The notes under the pieces were generated by a model. That model worked only from the letters and a program-made list of their open reading frames with translations, had not been told where the DNA came from and did no database searches. 64,000 bases of DNA from Lantana camara (taxonomy: Eukaryota; Streptophyta; Magnoliopsida; Lamiales; Verbenaceae). The translations under genes were made by a program, and so were the position numbers. Location of the stretch: contig CM074864.1 in the NCBI GenBank assembly GCA_037501455.1, positions 25,414,001 to 25,478,000 on the forward strand, read 5' to 3'. Every line of letters starts with the position of its first letter. Position 1 is the first letter of the stretch. This document shows, piece after piece, positions 11,321 through 23,635 of this stretch.

Positions 11321-14045
11321 CAGGTTGCAAAACCGGAGTTCTAGTGTCGTGTCGTGTCAAGTCTAGGTCGCACGGCTTAGGACTACTTGTCAACTTGGGC
11401 ATTGCATCGCTTTTCACCTTGAAATGTGATTATTTCAGACCTTTGTTGATTTGTATTTTGCATTTTGCATCGACTCCATGCTTTTTGGTGCTAATTATGT
11501 GCATGAGCATATACTAAACCCATGCATTTATTCTGGAATGAGTTGTGATTTCTAGGTTATGAAGATAATATCAAACCACGGCCAATTTCTACAAACAACT
11601 ACAATATACCCAAACTCCTTTCTTTAGCTTGAAAGTTGGAAGGAATGCATCGGGGGTTTTTACAAAATTTAAGAGCTAGGATCTTCTCCTCTAATTGGGT
11701 TATGGACCGGGTGTAAAGTCTGGAATGGAAGAATTAATTTGGGAGCAACTTACAAGTTTTTGGAAATTGGTGGATACTTGGTGGGAAATTGGTAGGAAGT
11801 GATATCTATGAATTACAAGATAACTACCTGAGCTTTCATTATGAAAGGAAGTGGACCAACCGGGTTTAGAAGACTTATTCAATTCAAGGAAGAATGAAGG
11901 AAGCTTTGATGGTAATAATGATTCAAGGTTCGGATTCATAAACAAATTGAGGATCTTCGGTTAGTTGAACTACATTCAAGTTGTGGGAGGAAAAGTTTGC
12001 AACCTCTAGTGTCCTTGGTGAAGTATCTATAAGATGAGAATTAAAGTGAACCGATTGATCTAATGATTCTAAGTTCAGGAAGAGCTAATATATTAAAGAT
12101 TATTGATTCGTGCTGATTGAGTTTATCTTCCAGATCCAAGCTGAATTATCGTATTGTGAGGTTGATTTGGAAGATATGGAATAATAAATGAAGACGATAA
12201 AGAAAGGTCAAGTGTGAGCAGTTGGAGGGTGAGTTCATTTGATTATTGGAACTCATAACAAATAAACCGAGGAAGATTTGATCAAAGTAACCACTTTGGT
12301 AAGGACTAAGACAAGGATTTGAGCTTAAGTCTCCGAGATAAGTTAAGGTTTAAATTTCATGGGTGTAGAAGCATCTGAGTTCAAGAAGCATAATTTTGGT
12401 TTATAAAGTTGTGCGAGTGATACAAGGAAAACTGTGAGCAAGGAAATATTTATGGTAAAGGTTCGGGTAGCACTTGGAGGTCGGTACATGGAAAGAAATC
12501 GGATTCCAGAAATTTCAATCTCGTGTGATGGAGGTGTGTAAGTTGATGATAAAGAATTTTGAAGAATTGGAAGACCGTGGGTAACAAGAGATGATCAATA
12601 AATTTGGGACACGCTTCAATTCAACGAAACATGAACCAGTGTCAAGCTAAAAGATACAACTACGGTGACAGGTTCAACGCATTCATGGCACGTGCATCAT
12701 ACGTTATTTTAAATTATTTAATTTCTTTTATTTATTTATGTATCTTTAATTGATATAATTGCTCCAACATGTTGCATCTTTAAATTATATATAAGAGTGA
12801 TATGTGCATCGACATTTTACCCAACATGCATCTTAAGTGTTTTCTTTGTAGGAATTTTCTCCACTTTATCCGGCAAGCATCACTTCAACCGCGACATAAC
12901 GGAATCTCCTTTGCTTCCCCCTCAAACATTACTCTGACAGAGTCCCATTTGAATCAAGAATAGAAGAAATATTTGAGTTGCAAATTGTGGATCAAAAAGG
13001 GAAAAGAGATACCGAGAATTGAAAGGTGGAACCGGAGAATGGAACGATAGAAGTAAACGGCTAATCCTACCTATCATTTTAAGATAGTTGTGAGTGAGAT
13101 CACCTGGCACGTGGAACAACTAGAATCATTTAAACCAAGGATGCAAAAATGATAAAATTTAGGATATGGGATCCGCGAGGCGGTGTAATAAATTCAAGGA
13201 ATTAAGATAGAAAATTCTTAAGGGGGAGAGTGCGACTACTCACAAACTTAAATTCACAGTTGTGCTCGAGGAAGTTACTTCTCGTAGTTGCAAGCCATGA
13301 CGGACATGAACGACCCAATGATAGTGACAGGAAAAGAACAAGGCGGCTTATCAGTAAACCTTCAAGGTTGAGTTAAGTTAATATAACCGGGATGAAGATC
13401 TTCATAAGGCATCGAAGAGAGTGGTTCGTTTGGGAATTTATAAGCACGTGATTCAGACAGCGAGGATGACGATATTATCAGGGAACTTCTGATGGATTCC
13501 TAAATTAGTTCCAGAAAGGAAATTGGTCAAATTTATCACCTTTAAGAAGGATGTCCACTAGTTCCAGATGACCAAATCTTCAACAAAGGACTTAACCAGT
13601 TGGTGACAATGTATGAAGTAGGAGTCAAAGTTCAAGATTTTTGTACGGCCGAAGATAATATAATGAACCTGGTACAAAGACAAATGTTCTGATCGTAGGC
13701 GGAATAAACTGGTGCTCGATTAATTACAGGAGATAACTGTGAGTAAGGATCCGAATGAAATCGAGAATAGGATCAACCAAGGGTCTGGCTTTCTCAGTCA
13801 AACATATACTGAAGATAGGAAAGACAAGTTGGGAATCAAGCCAGCTAGAGATCAGACTATCCAAATCGTAGAAGTAAAGTCACAACATCAATTCCATTGC
13901 TACGGTGAACGGTACACTAAGCATTCATCGCACGAGCATACATGCATCGTTTACATATTTAAATTTTGTTATTATGTGATACCCTGGCCAGTGGAGTGTG
14001 TGTTGATTATGGTGAACCTTGCTTCTGCTTGTGTGCTTGAGTGGA

Positions 14046-14383
14046 AGGGAGATTTGATTCTCTCTGATTACGTGCCAGGAAGATGTGGATTCTCCCTGTT
14101 TATGTGTCAGAAAGATGCTGGATTCTTTCTGTTTTCTGTGCACGAGAGATGCTGGATTCTCTTGTACTTAGGTATTCGAGGGATGTGGATTCTCTTGAAT
14201 TTAGGAGTCTGAGAAATGCTGGATTTTCTCAAACTAGAATGTCTGGAAGGATGTGGAATCTGACAGACTTAGGCTGGGAGACGGGGTTCTCTCAATTCTG
14301 TGCCCGAGAGACGGGGTTCTCTCTTTTGGGTGTGCTGAGGGACGGGGTTTCCTCACTTGTATGTTGAGAGATGGGATTCTCTC
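14046..14383 (+). repeat. Array of 11 short hairpins in element B
   Basis: Eleven inverted-repeat units spaced about 30-36 bp apart lie at about 14046, 14077, 14108, 14143, 14176, 14210, 14241, 14275, 14306, 14336 and 14366. Stems include CAGAAAG/CTTTCTG, TGAGAA/TTCTCA, GAGAGA/TCTCTC, TGAGG/CCTCA and GTCTG/CAGAC. Loops are ATGYTGGATT in the first half and ACGGGGTT in the second. Stem bases change on both sides together, which is the pattern of selection for RNA or cruciform pairing. Confidence 0.87.
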
Positions 14384-14649
14384 TTGTTTGTCGTGTTTGC
14401 GTACGCCTGGATAGACAACGGATAACAAGTGACGAGGCACTGGACTAGTAGCAGTCGAACGAGTTTTGAAGGGATTAACGGCCAAGTGTTCGAGCAGATC
14501 TTTGTGACTACCAGACTCTGAAGGGGTTGATACAAATAAGGGGAGTGAACTTCACAACCAGGGCTAAGATGTTACGCAAATTCGGGAAACAGATCGATAC
14601 ATTTCAGTTTGAAACCTTTTCGGTCTAGCAGTAGGACCTGAGGACAGGT

Positions 14650-14669
14650 CCTTTTGAAGGAGGGAAGAT
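14650..14669 (+). other. Polypurine tract of element B
   Basis: A GAAGGAGGGAAGAT run directly precedes TGTAACGCCCC at 14670, the expected plus-strand priming site. Confidence 0.8.
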
Positions 14670-17600
14670 TGTAACGCCCCGCTCATCCGATAAATAAGGT
14701 ACGTCACCTTTCAATCTTTTTATATGTTTAATTATGTGATGGTGCGTTGTGTGGACCACTTTTGAACTCTTTTAGAGTTAGGGCCTTTTTGTAATTTTCT
14801 TCTTTTAAGGGGTTTTCCGGTCACTTCTCATTTGGTAGAGATTTTGACTTCTTTGACCCCTCCTTTGCGTCCGGGGCATCGAGACGAGTCCGTAGACTCT
14901 AAGTTTGCCCAATTCTGACTTCGTTAGCCCCTTCTTCCGACCGTTTCTGCGTACGAGGACCCGAGATATATACTCGGATTTCCTCATTTTGCGTGCCAAA
15001 ATCAGATCAGCTCCAGCCATCGTCTTCTCCAGCGACAGTCACTATTCACACGCAGTGAAGGTGTGAAAACACACACATGCCCGTTCTCCCTCGTTTCTCG
15101 ACGGAATTCGACGATCCAATAGTCCACGTTCATCAGCTCGACGAGCCCGTCACAACCGTACCAGTTACATGGCCTGAAAGTGACCAGCGACGGAGCAGCG
15201 GCGGTTCGACGGTGGCGGGTTGCGCCACCTCCACGCCGGCGGCGTTCCGGCGACCCTCGCCGGCCAACAACCACCCTACCCCACGTTTTCGACCCTTCCC
15301 GATCCATTTCCGGCCTCCTTTTTGAGCGAATCTCGGCGTAGGTGGCGGTTCCGGCGGTGACGCAGCGGCGCGGATTTGGGGCGGCGGTTCGGCCATTTTC
15401 CGGCCGATTTCGGTGGTGCTTCCTTCACAAAAGTTGTTCCTGAGGTCGAGTCCGATCTATTCGTGGTGGTGGCGGTCAGAGAACCGGCCGGCGACGGCAG
15501 ACCGGCGGCGGACCGGGCCTGGACCGGCGGGTCTGAACCGGCTACTGTTCCGTCGGTTTTTCCGGCGGTTTGACTTGGGGCTTTTGTAGGGCTCGTTACA
15601 AGCGTTCCAACGGTATGCTCGGATTCCATTTTGGTTTTACGGTTTACGTTTAATTTCAGTTTTCGTACTAGGATTTAAGTTCGGTTTTTCGTCAACGAAG
15701 TCCGGCGTGTTTGGCATTTTCTGAAATTGATTGAGGGTTTTTGTTGAGCAGGCCGAGACGTACGTTCCTGTCCTTCCGGGGTTTTTTCCGACCACCGGAG
15801 ACGGTATTCCGGTGGTGGCCGGTGACTGTTCCGGCGGCTCCGGTAGCGGCATTCCGGTGACTTCCGGACATTGTGTTCCTTTCGTCGTGGTGAGTCTATC
15901 ACCGCTTTCCGTTCGTCAATCGGATGCCCGGTTGATTTATTGTGATTTATTTTGTGTATTTCTATTTAATTGAAATTAATTGTTTTAATTGCAATAAATT
16001 GTCAATTGCTTGATTTGTCGATCAATATGAATTCCAATGTGTACGAAAGCATGTATTAAATGATCTATGATATATGAAAACTTGAATTCTTAACTCATCG
16101 ATTTTATGGGCCTCGTTTCATGTTGATTACTTGTCTTAATTGATTTAATTAAGAATTGTTTGAATATATATGAGTGGGCATAATTATTCCAAATGCTTAA
16201 TTAATTTGAAATACGAACTTAATGTTCATGAATCATACATGTAGCTTTAATTATATGTTTAATTGTTATGTGGAAACTTGAATGTACACCCGAACATTAC
16301 ATGACTTTTGTAATTTATTATATATTGGATTATTGCATAACTTATTGATACCATTTCATGAACATTGCCGTGCGTCTTATTTGGTTCATATTGAGTCTCC
16401 TCTCACTGGTACACATTATTCCCTTTATTGTACAGTTCTTCTCCAGGGTGGAGACTTCTGGATCGAATAGGCAACCGTAGTGCTCCTGTTGTTATTCTTG
16501 TCTCGTGGTATTCCAGGTGAGGTTTAATTTCTAGTTATGTAGAACCCGTATAACCTTTACGTGGTTTTCGGCCAAAAAGGTATTTATATCTATAATTTCT
16601 ATAAATCATTGATCATTTCAAGTCATGTTCAAGCAAGCCAGGATTGTCCATGTTCATGATTTCAAGCATGTTTAGGCGAGTAGCATGACCGTTCGTGATG
16701 GGCCCGAGGGTAGTGACTAGAGCCAACCGGGAAAGCAAGGGCTGACGGGTAACTCTGGCGCTATCCTCACCACATTTGGGGTCACCCCTGAATCCACTAG
16801 GAGGTTAGTGGAGGAAGGAGCTCCGGGCTTAGGGATTCATGTACCCTTTGCTCAACATGTCGTGGATGGTGAAGGCTAGCTACCTTCCCATCATTGGAGG
16901 GAGAAGGAGACTGGGGACGAGTCCGGCACCACGGATGCGCCTCGGGTTATTGCATGATTTTCATTCCATGAGCGTGTTATATGATTACACTGTCGCACTA
17001 TTGCACGATAATTGACCTGCATGAACACCTATTGATTAATAAACAAGCAAGCATGTTCCATGTCCATTTGGAGAAAGGTTGGAGACCGCCCTCACTCGCC
17101 GGGGCCTTGTATTGATTGATTGCATGAAATGAACAAGTAATTAATATTGACAGTTGTATTCTCGGGCGAAGACTGCTTTATTCTTGAATTCATATATTAT
17201 CTTTTATAAACCTTTACCCGAGAATATAACTTGCATGTTATCTGCGCTTATATATTATTATGCCCCTCGCTCAGTCTCGTGGAGACTGACACCTCACTTT
17301 TCAGTTTTGCAGGTGGTGTGCTAGGCGGGAGTCAGAGTTGTGTCTTGTCCTTCCTTTCGAGTCTTGTTCCAGTCTCATCACTTACACTCACTGCATATGG
17401 TATTTTAATTACTGTATTGAACTTGCTATTGGATTAGTATGCCACTTAATGAATTAAATTGAACTCGGGACAGGTTCTAGGGCTTTAGTAGAACCCGTAT
17501 TTACTTTCCTTGAACTTGCATTCATTTTATTGATATTGAATAGATAATTGCTTTACTTCCGCATTGTGGTCACTGTTGATCGTTTCAGGGTTAGATTCCG

Positions 17601-17730
17601 CCTAGCTAGGACTGTCTTTTTCATTGTCTTCCGTTCGCTGTAAGTTTAGTTCATGTATGGATCATTCCATTTCATATGTGGACTGAACTCATAGTGCGGG
17701 GGATGTGGTGCTCTCGTCGCGGGTGCTACA
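14670..17730 (+). repeat. Second LTR of element B (3061 bp)
   Basis: Copy of 8238-11298 offset by 6432 bp, with about four visible mismatches (for example near 14729, 14985, 15189 and 15369). It is followed by a PBS rather than by host DNA, so it is the shared middle LTR of a tandem array. Confidence 0.94.
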
Positions 17731-19054
17731 TCCTTAGGTGGTATCAGAGCCCCAGGTTGCAAAACCGGAGTTCTAGTGTCGTGTCGTGTCAAGTCTAGGT
17801 CGCACGGCTTAGGACTACTTGTCAACTTGGGCATTGCATCGCTTTTCACCTTGAAATGTGATTATTTCAGACCTTTGTTGATTTGTATTTTGCATTTTGC
17901 ATCGACTCCATGCTTTTTGGTGCTAATTATGTGCATGAGCATATACTAAACCCATGCATTTATTCTGGAATGAGTTGTGATTTCTAGGTTATGAAGATAA
18001 TATCAAACCACGGCCAATTTCTACAAACAACTACAATATACCCAAACTCCTTTCTTTAGCTTGAAAGTTGGAAGGAATGCATCGGGGGTTTTTACAAAAT
18101 TTAAGAGCTAGGATCTTCTCCTCTAATTGGGTTATGGACCGGGTGTAAAGTCTGGAATGGAAGAATTAATTTGGGAGCAACTTACAAGTTTTTGGAAATT
18201 GGTGGATACTTGGTGGGAAATTGGTAGGAAGTGATATCTATGAATTACAAGATAACTACCTGAGCTTTCATTATGAAAGGAAGTGGACCAACCGGGTTTA
18301 GAAGACTTATTCAATTCAAGGAAGAATGAAGGAAGCTTTGATGGTAATAATGATTCAAGGTTCGGATTCATAAACAAATTGAGGATCTTCGGTTAGTTGA
18401 ACTACATTCAAGTTGTGGGAGGAAAAGTTTGCAACCTCTAGTGTCCTTGGTGAAGTATCTATAAGATGAGAATTAAAGTGAACCGATTGATCTAATGATT
18501 CTAAGTTCAGGAAGAGCTAATATATTAAAGATTATTGATTCGTGCTGATTGAGTTTATCTTCCAGATCCAAGCTGAATTATCGTATTGTGAGGTTGATTT
18601 GGAAGATATGGAATAATAAATGAAGACGATAAAGAAAGGTCAAGTGTGAGCAGTTGGAGGGTGAGTTCATTTGATTATTGGAACTCATAACAAATAAACC
18701 GAGGAAGATTTGATCAAAGTAACCACTTTGGTAAGGACTAAGACAAGGATTTGAGCTTAAGTCTCCGAGATAAGTTAAGGTTTAAATTTCATGGGTGTAG
18801 AAGCATCTGAGTTCAAGAAGCATAATTTTGGTTTATAAAGTTGTGCGAGTGATACAAGGAAAACTGTGAGCAAGGAAATATTTATGGTAAAGGTTCGGGT
18901 AGCACTTGGAGGTCGGTACATGGAAAGAAATCGGATTCCAGAAATTTCAATCTCGTGTGATGGAGGTGTGTAAGTTGATGATAAAGAATTTTGAAGAATT
19001 GGAAGACCGTGGGTAACAAGAGATGATCAATAAATTTGGGACACGCTTCAATTC
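17731..19054 (+). repeat. Truncated second internal region of element B
   Basis: A copy of 11299-12622 that appears identical by eye. It ends at AATTC, where sequence switches to LTR A. The remaining 2 kb of internal region, the third LTR and B's right TSD are missing. Confidence 0.92.
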
Positions 19055-20361
19055 CAAGCCGATTGTCCTAGATCTGAAATCTAAGAACACGAAAACCCTA
19101 AATCTTCAAACTCAAATTACTTCCAAACCGGTGAACCAAAATGCGATCCGAAAGAGGCTTTGTCTTACCCATGACGACCTCTTCGAAACCCCCAAGGTAG
19201 ATTTTCGGAAAAATCCTCGGAGCTAGTGCCGCCGTTGCACCGCCACTTTGCCGCCGCCGATCCGCCGCCGAACCACCGAATCTGGAGTCACCTGATCACA
19301 GGTCACTAGTTCTCGTCGTTCCGAACAACTTTCGTGAAGAGCCCGAGACCAAAATATGGCCGGAAAAGGCCCCCGTTGGCCACCAAAGTTTCTGCCGCTG
19401 CCGCTACAGTAACTCGCGACGCCGCGAGCTTTGGGCGGCGCGTGCGGCGCCGTCTCTGCTCCGATTGCCGCGCCGCCGATGTCAACCGCTGCGCAGGAAG
19501 TCCTCTATCTGGGCATGTGGCGCGTGTAACAAGGGGATGGCCGGAAACCGCCACGAAATGCCGGCGAAGTGGCGGCGGTCTGACAGCTCCGCCGCTTCTA
19601 CTGAAATCCGTCCATAACTCCGCCACCGTTCGTCGTTAGGCCGTGAAATTGGTACTCTTACGTCGGTCTCGCCGAGATAATCGAAATGGGCTATTCGTTT
19701 GTTGAATTCCGTCGAGAAATGATCGAGTTATGGGCTCGTAACCGAAGCCGCGCATGGTACCCGCGGGAAAGAGAGAGTGGGAGAGGAGAGAGAGAGAGAG
19801 AGAGAAAAGGGATTGGGAGAAATGTATCTTGTACACAAGCTATATACAACCGGGTATCCTTATCGCGTAGCAAAGATAAATATCGCGTACAAATAATCGT
19901 AAATAAAATCGGTAAAGTTACGAATAAACATTCAAGCTCCGAATTAATTTTACAAATTAAAATGAAATAGAGAGATTTACCAATTAGAGTTTAATTCAAT
20001 TTAATTTTGGAAACCTTTCGTATAATTTAGCGGCACTTTGTAAACACATGATTGACAATTAATCTCAAGGAATTCAAGTAAACCGAAATTAAACAAGTTA
20101 AGTAACATGATGAATTTGAAATCAACTTGACAATTATTTCATGGAATAAATTTGAATTAAATCAAATTAGACAGTTAGGGTTAAATATGCATATAATTAA
20201 TCAAGTTGACAATTAATCTTAGAATAATTCGAATGAACACATATTAAATTAGATTTACATTAAATCACATAATTCAAGAACTCTTAAATTAAACACACAT
20301 AAGTGTAGAGACTTACTTGTTGATGTCGTCAGGACGCCCTTCGAGAATACGGGGCGTCACA
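19050..20361 (-). repeat. 5' LTR of element A, distal part (after deletion junction)
   Basis: It resumes at the position equivalent to 2723 of the left LTR and runs to GGGGCGTCACA at 20361. It differs from 2723-4035 at about ten sites including a 3-bp deletion in the CCG-rich zone. AATTC (19050-19054) is shared by both parents of the junction. Confidence 0.92.
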
Positions 20362-20366
20362 CGGTT
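20362..20366. repeat. Target-site duplication of element A, right copy (CGGTT)
   Basis: Matches 322-326. After it, the RNase H part of element C resumes in the phase left off at 326. Confidence 0.93.
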
Positions 20367-22367
20367 TATACCGATGCTTCAAAGGAAGGCCTTGGATGTG
20401 TGTTAATGCAAGATGGCCGGGTAGTAGCCTACGCTTCTAGGAAGTTGAAGGATCACGAGAAAAACTACCCCACTCACGATCTTGAACTAGCAGCGGTTGT
20501 TTTTGCTTTGTTGAAGTGGCGCCATTACCTCTACAGGACGACATTTGAGATTTTTACGGATCATAAGAGTCTGAAATATCTTTTTACTCAGAAGGATCTT
20601 AATAATAGACAGAGGCGTTGGATGGAATTTTTAAAAGATTATGACTGCACGATTCAGTATCATCCGGGTAAGGCCAATGTAGTGGCTGATGCTTTGAGCA
20701 GAAAAGCGAGTGTTTCGGGGTTGAATATAGAGGTTTTAGGGCAGAGTTCGGCAATTGTGGTTTCAGTGGCTCAATTAGCTAATATTTCGGTTCAGCCTGA
20801 TTTGAAACAGAGGATAATTGAGGCTCAGACTACAGACGCAGAGATTCAGAAATTGGTACTTCGTTCTAAGATAGATCCAGAGTCAAAGTTTGGGTTTGAT
20901 GATTCCGGGGTATTCAGGTTCAAAACAAGAGTTTGTGTTCCGGAAGAGCTCAAGAAACTAGTACTGGAGGAAGGACACCGTTCCGGATATTCCATTCATC
21001 CCGGTGGTACTAAAATGTATCGAGATTTGAAAGAGTTCTTTTGGTGGAATGGTATGAAGAGAGATATTGCTAACTTTGTAAGGCGATGTCTCACGTGCCA
21101 AGTTGTCAAGGCCGAACACCAAAAACCGGGAGGAGTTCTCCAACCACTTCCAATACCTGAATGGAAATGGGAGCAAGTAGCTATGGATTTCGTGTCCGGT
21201 TTACCAAAGTCGAGAGGAGGATTTGACGGAATTTGGGTGATAGTGGATCGTCTAACCAAGTCAGCTCACTTCCTTAAGGTTAAGATGTCCTATAAAACTC
21301 CGAAGCTGGCTGAGCTTTATTGTAATGAAGTTGTGAGATTACATGGGGTACCTATTAGTATTGTTTCAGATCGTGATCCGAGGTTTACAGCTAAGTTCTG
21401 GCAGGATCTACAGAAACGGTTAGGTACCAAGCTCAATTTTAGCACCGCTTTTCATCCTCAGACGGACGGACAATCAGAGAGGTTGATTAAGTATTTGGAA
21501 GACTTACTAAGGGCGTGTGCTTTGGATTTCAAGGACAAATGGGATAAACATCTAGCTCTGGTCGAGTTTGCTTATAACAACAGTTTTCAGGCTTCTATTG
21601 GTATGACCCCGTACGAGGCACTTTATGGAAGGAAGTGCAGATCGCCTCTCTTTTGGGATCTTGACGATTGGCGGTGGACTGAAGAGGATAAGCTCGAGAG
21701 AGCCACACCTCGGGAGAGGTTGGATAAAACTACCGCTAAAGTTAAACTTATTCAACAGAGAATGAAAGCAGCTCAGGATCGTCAGAAGAGCTATGCGGAT
21801 AAGAGAAGAAGACCCCTTGAGTTTGAAATAGGAGACCGAGTTTTCTTGAAAGCATCTCCTAGAAAGGGTTTCTCACGAATAGGTCGAGGTGGGAAGCTTA
21901 ACCCGAGATACCTTGGACCTTTTGAAATTCTTGAAAAGATTGGAGAAGTGGCCTATAGATTGGATTTACCACCAAATTTGACCGGGATACACAATGTCTT
22001 TCATGTTTCGCAGCTCAGAAAGTTTTATCCCGAAGAAACGACCATTCTCCCTATCGAAGAAGTGCAACTTGAACCAGATTTGACAATAGTAAGGTACCCG
22101 ATTGAGGTTCAAGACCGAAAGATACAAGTGTTGAGAAATAAACAGATTCCCTTGGTCCGTGTTTTATGGAGGGATCAGAAATCAGAAGAATCTACTTGGG
22201 AATCTGAGGAAAAGATGAGACAGTTGTATCCAGATTTGTTCTCAGGTCAGACGGTGAACCTGGGGACCAGGTTTTCTGAAGGGGGGGAGGTTGTAACACC
22301 CCGACTCACAGTCGGTACAGGTAAATTATGTGATTTAATATTATGTGCGTTTAAATTAATTGTATAA
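20367..22367 (+). CDS. Ty3/gypsy pol: RNase H, integrase, chromodomain-like tail (element C)
   Basis: 667 codons without a stop. RNase H starts at [13 protein letters not shown] (20367) with [10 protein letters not shown] and ADALSRK. Integrase follows: an HHCC zinc region (about 20980-21115, ending CLTCQ), then a core with catalytic D at 21185, D at 21369 and E at 21477, the last two 35 residues apart. A GPY/F motif ([11 protein letters not shown], near 21920) and a chromodomain-like end ([18 protein letters not shown]) follow. Internal Met at 20400 is not a start; this is the continuation of 3-326. The frame crosses the PPT and stops 76 bp into the 3' LTR, a read-through common in plant gypsy elements. 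All catalytic residues are present, so C was probably active until split by A. Confidence 0.95.
   Translation, partial: YTDASKEGLGCVLMQDGRVVAYASRKLKDHEKNYPTHDLELAAVVFALLKWRHYLYRTTFEIFTDHKSLKYLFTQKDLNNRQRRWMEFLKDYDCTIQYHPGKANVVADALSRKASVSGLNIEVLGQSSAIVVSVAQLANISVQPDLKQRIIEAQTTDAEIQKLVLRSKIDPESKFGFDDSGVFRFKTRVCVPEELKKLVLEEGHRSGYSIHPGGTKMYRDLKEFFWWNGMKRDIANFVRRCLTCQVVKAEHQKPGGVLQPLPIPEWKWEQVAMDFVSGLPKSRGGFDGIWVIVDRLTKSAHFLKVKMSYKTPKLAELYCNEVVRLHGVPISIVSDRDPRFTAKFWQDLQKRLGTKLNFSTAFHPQTDGQSERLIKYLEDLLRACALDFKDKWDKHLALVEFAYNNSFQASIGMTPYEALYGRKCRSPLFWDLDDWRWTEEDKLERATPRERLDKTTAKVKLIQQRMKAAQDRQKSYADKRRRPLEFEIGDRVFLKASPRKGFSRIGRGGKLNPRYLGPFEILEKIGEVAYRLDLPPNLTGIHNVFHVSQLRKFYPEETTILPIEEVQLEPDLTIVRYPIEVQDRKIQVLRNKQIPLVRVLWRDQKSEESTWESEEKMRQLYPDLFSGQTVNLGTRFSEGGEVVTPRLTVGTGKLCDLILCAFKLIV
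22279..22291 (+). other. Polypurine tract of element C
   Basis: AAGGGGGGGAGGT immediately before the LTR start TGTAACACCCC. Confidence 0.92.
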
Positions 22368-23107
22368 GAATTATATGAATTTATTTGAACTATTTGAATT
22401 ATTTGATTATGGGATTTTGGTGTTTTGGGACTTAGTGAACCCTTAACCTGTTAAAACCGAACCGGAAACTTGAACCGACCCGTGAACCGAACCCGGTTAA
22501 GCCTTAAGAGTGAATCCTTGGCTCTTTCTTTCCTTTTCACGTTCAACAGCAGCATTTTGGCCAAGAGAGAAAGAGAAGCAAAACCTCCATTTTGATCAAG
22601 CTTCAATCAACCATAACTTCTTCATTTCTTGACCAATCTTCGAGCTTAAGTAAGTTTCGGAAACCCCTCGGCATGCTCGTCAATTCTATGGTTTAAGTTC
22701 TTCTTTTGGAGCCTTGGATGGTTTCTTTGGATGATGTTGTGAATAGTAAGGGTTTAGCTTAAATTTGGAGTATGAGTTCTTTACTTGTTGTATTTGAATT
22801 CCATCTCTATATATGAGTTATACATATGGTATTTGTAGCATTTATTCCATGAAAGCATGGGTTAGTTGAGCATTTATGGTGATTATGTGTTCAAACTTGA
22901 TTTCTTTTATTCATGGATTAAGGGCATTAAATCTTGATTTGCTTGAGTTTTATGAGTACTCTATGTCAAACATGTTTTATTTGAATTGTTTGTGCATTTT
23001 GAGAAGTTGTGGCATTTTTAAGGGTTGAATTTTGGCCATTTTTGGGCACCAAACGAGCTTCCCCTGTTTCTGTAATAAAACCTCTGTTCCAGATTTCGAA
23101 CCAGGCC

Positions 23108-23348
23108 GGAACGGCCGTTCCCGCCCAGTTTCAAACTGGGAACGACCGTTCCCAGGCCATTTACTGTTCATACCGAGAGTGGGAACGACCGTTCCCAGTT
23201 TGTACTGGGAACGGGAACGGCCGTTCCCATGGCCAAAACCGTTCTACTGGGTCAAATCCGCGGGGGTGGATTTGAGGCATTAGCTTTGGAAAAATCCATG
23301 GGGGTGGATTTTTCCCCTTTGGAAAAATCCATGGGGGTGGATTTTTCC
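23108..23348 (+). repeat. Palindrome cluster in LTR C
   Basis: Four copies of a GGGAACGNCCGTTCCC-type palindrome lie at 23108-23121 (14 bp, perfect), 23136-23155, 23180-23197 and 23213-23228 (16 bp, perfect). Three larger hairpins with G-rich loops follow at 23253-23274 (stem CAAATCC/GGATTTG), 23288-23315 and 23321-23348 (stem GGAAAAATCC/GGATTTTTCC). All fall 290-530 bp upstream of the candidate splice donor. Confidence 0.9.
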
Positions 23349-23635
23349 CTTTGAAACCTGGAAGCTGCCACTACTTCTCCTTATTTTAATTATGCAATTT
23401 TATGACTTTAAATGCTTTTCTTTTGCATGATTAATTGTTATATATTATGTTTTGTGAATTATATGGTTCATTCCGCATTTATTTCACATCCAAGCATGAG
23501 TCAAGCATATGCCGAGCGTCATAATTGGTTCATATAGGGTCTAAGTCGTGGGCTCTTGTGTTTCTTTTCAGACGGTGCGGCCGGGGTCGAGCCCGAGGCT
23601 TAGGGTGATCACTCCCTTTACTTTCTATGCACAAG

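Larger units (their letters stand above)
11299..14669 (+). other. Internal region of element B, non-coding
   Basis: 3371 bp from the PBS to the polypurine tract. All six frames are broken; the longest ORF (13739-14212) covers the hairpin array and has no gag-pol features. The PBS-proximal leader resembles that of E. Only the hairpin array at 14046-14383 is recognisable structure. Confidence 0.85.
8238..19054 (+). mobile_element. Element B: non-autonomous LARD-like element with LTR-int-LTR-partial int structure
   Basis: It begins TGTAACGCCCC inside the right LTR of A. It has a 5' LTR (8238-11298), internal region (11299-14669) and second LTR (14670-17730), followed not by flanking DNA but by the PBS and the first 1.3 kb of a second internal region (17731-19054). 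This stops at AATTC, where A's LTR resumes 598 bp further on. LTRs are both 3061 bp; I count only about four mismatches by eye, so insertion was recent. It has no coding capacity. Tandem LTR sharing suggests unequal LTR-LTR recombination, then deletion of the distal end. Confidence 0.93.
327..20361 (-). mobile_element. Element A: non-autonomous LARD-like LTR retrotransposon, containing element B
   Basis: The element is bounded by CGGTT TSDs and has TG...CA termini. It consists of two 3.7-kb LTRs (327-4035; 6439-8237 plus 19050-20361) around a 2403-bp internal region (4036-6438). Orientation is minus: the tRNA-iMet primer-binding site (about 6418-6430) adjoins the right LTR and the polypurine tract (about 4036-4050) adjoins the left one. 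No gag-pol reading frame exists, so it must borrow its proteins. LTR ends, PBS context and internal motifs resemble those of elements C and E, suggesting a Del/Tekay-type helper. My hand comparison finds about 15 differences between its LTRs over the 3.1 kb still shared, so it is fairly young. Its right LTR is split by element B. Confidence 0.93.

Noticed and set aside
13739..14212. 157-codon ORF in element B as a possible gag remnant
   Set aside because: It reads through the hairpin array and has no gag domain or zinc knuckle.
14046..14383. CRISPR-like look of regularly spaced repeats in element B
   Set aside because: Plant nuclear DNA; repeats are hairpins with variable stems, there are no unique spacers of constant length and no cas genes.
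20400..22367. Treating the 655-codon ORF as an independent gene starting at Met 20400
   Set aside because: It continues the reading frame of 3-326 interrupted by element A; the Met is internal to RNase H.
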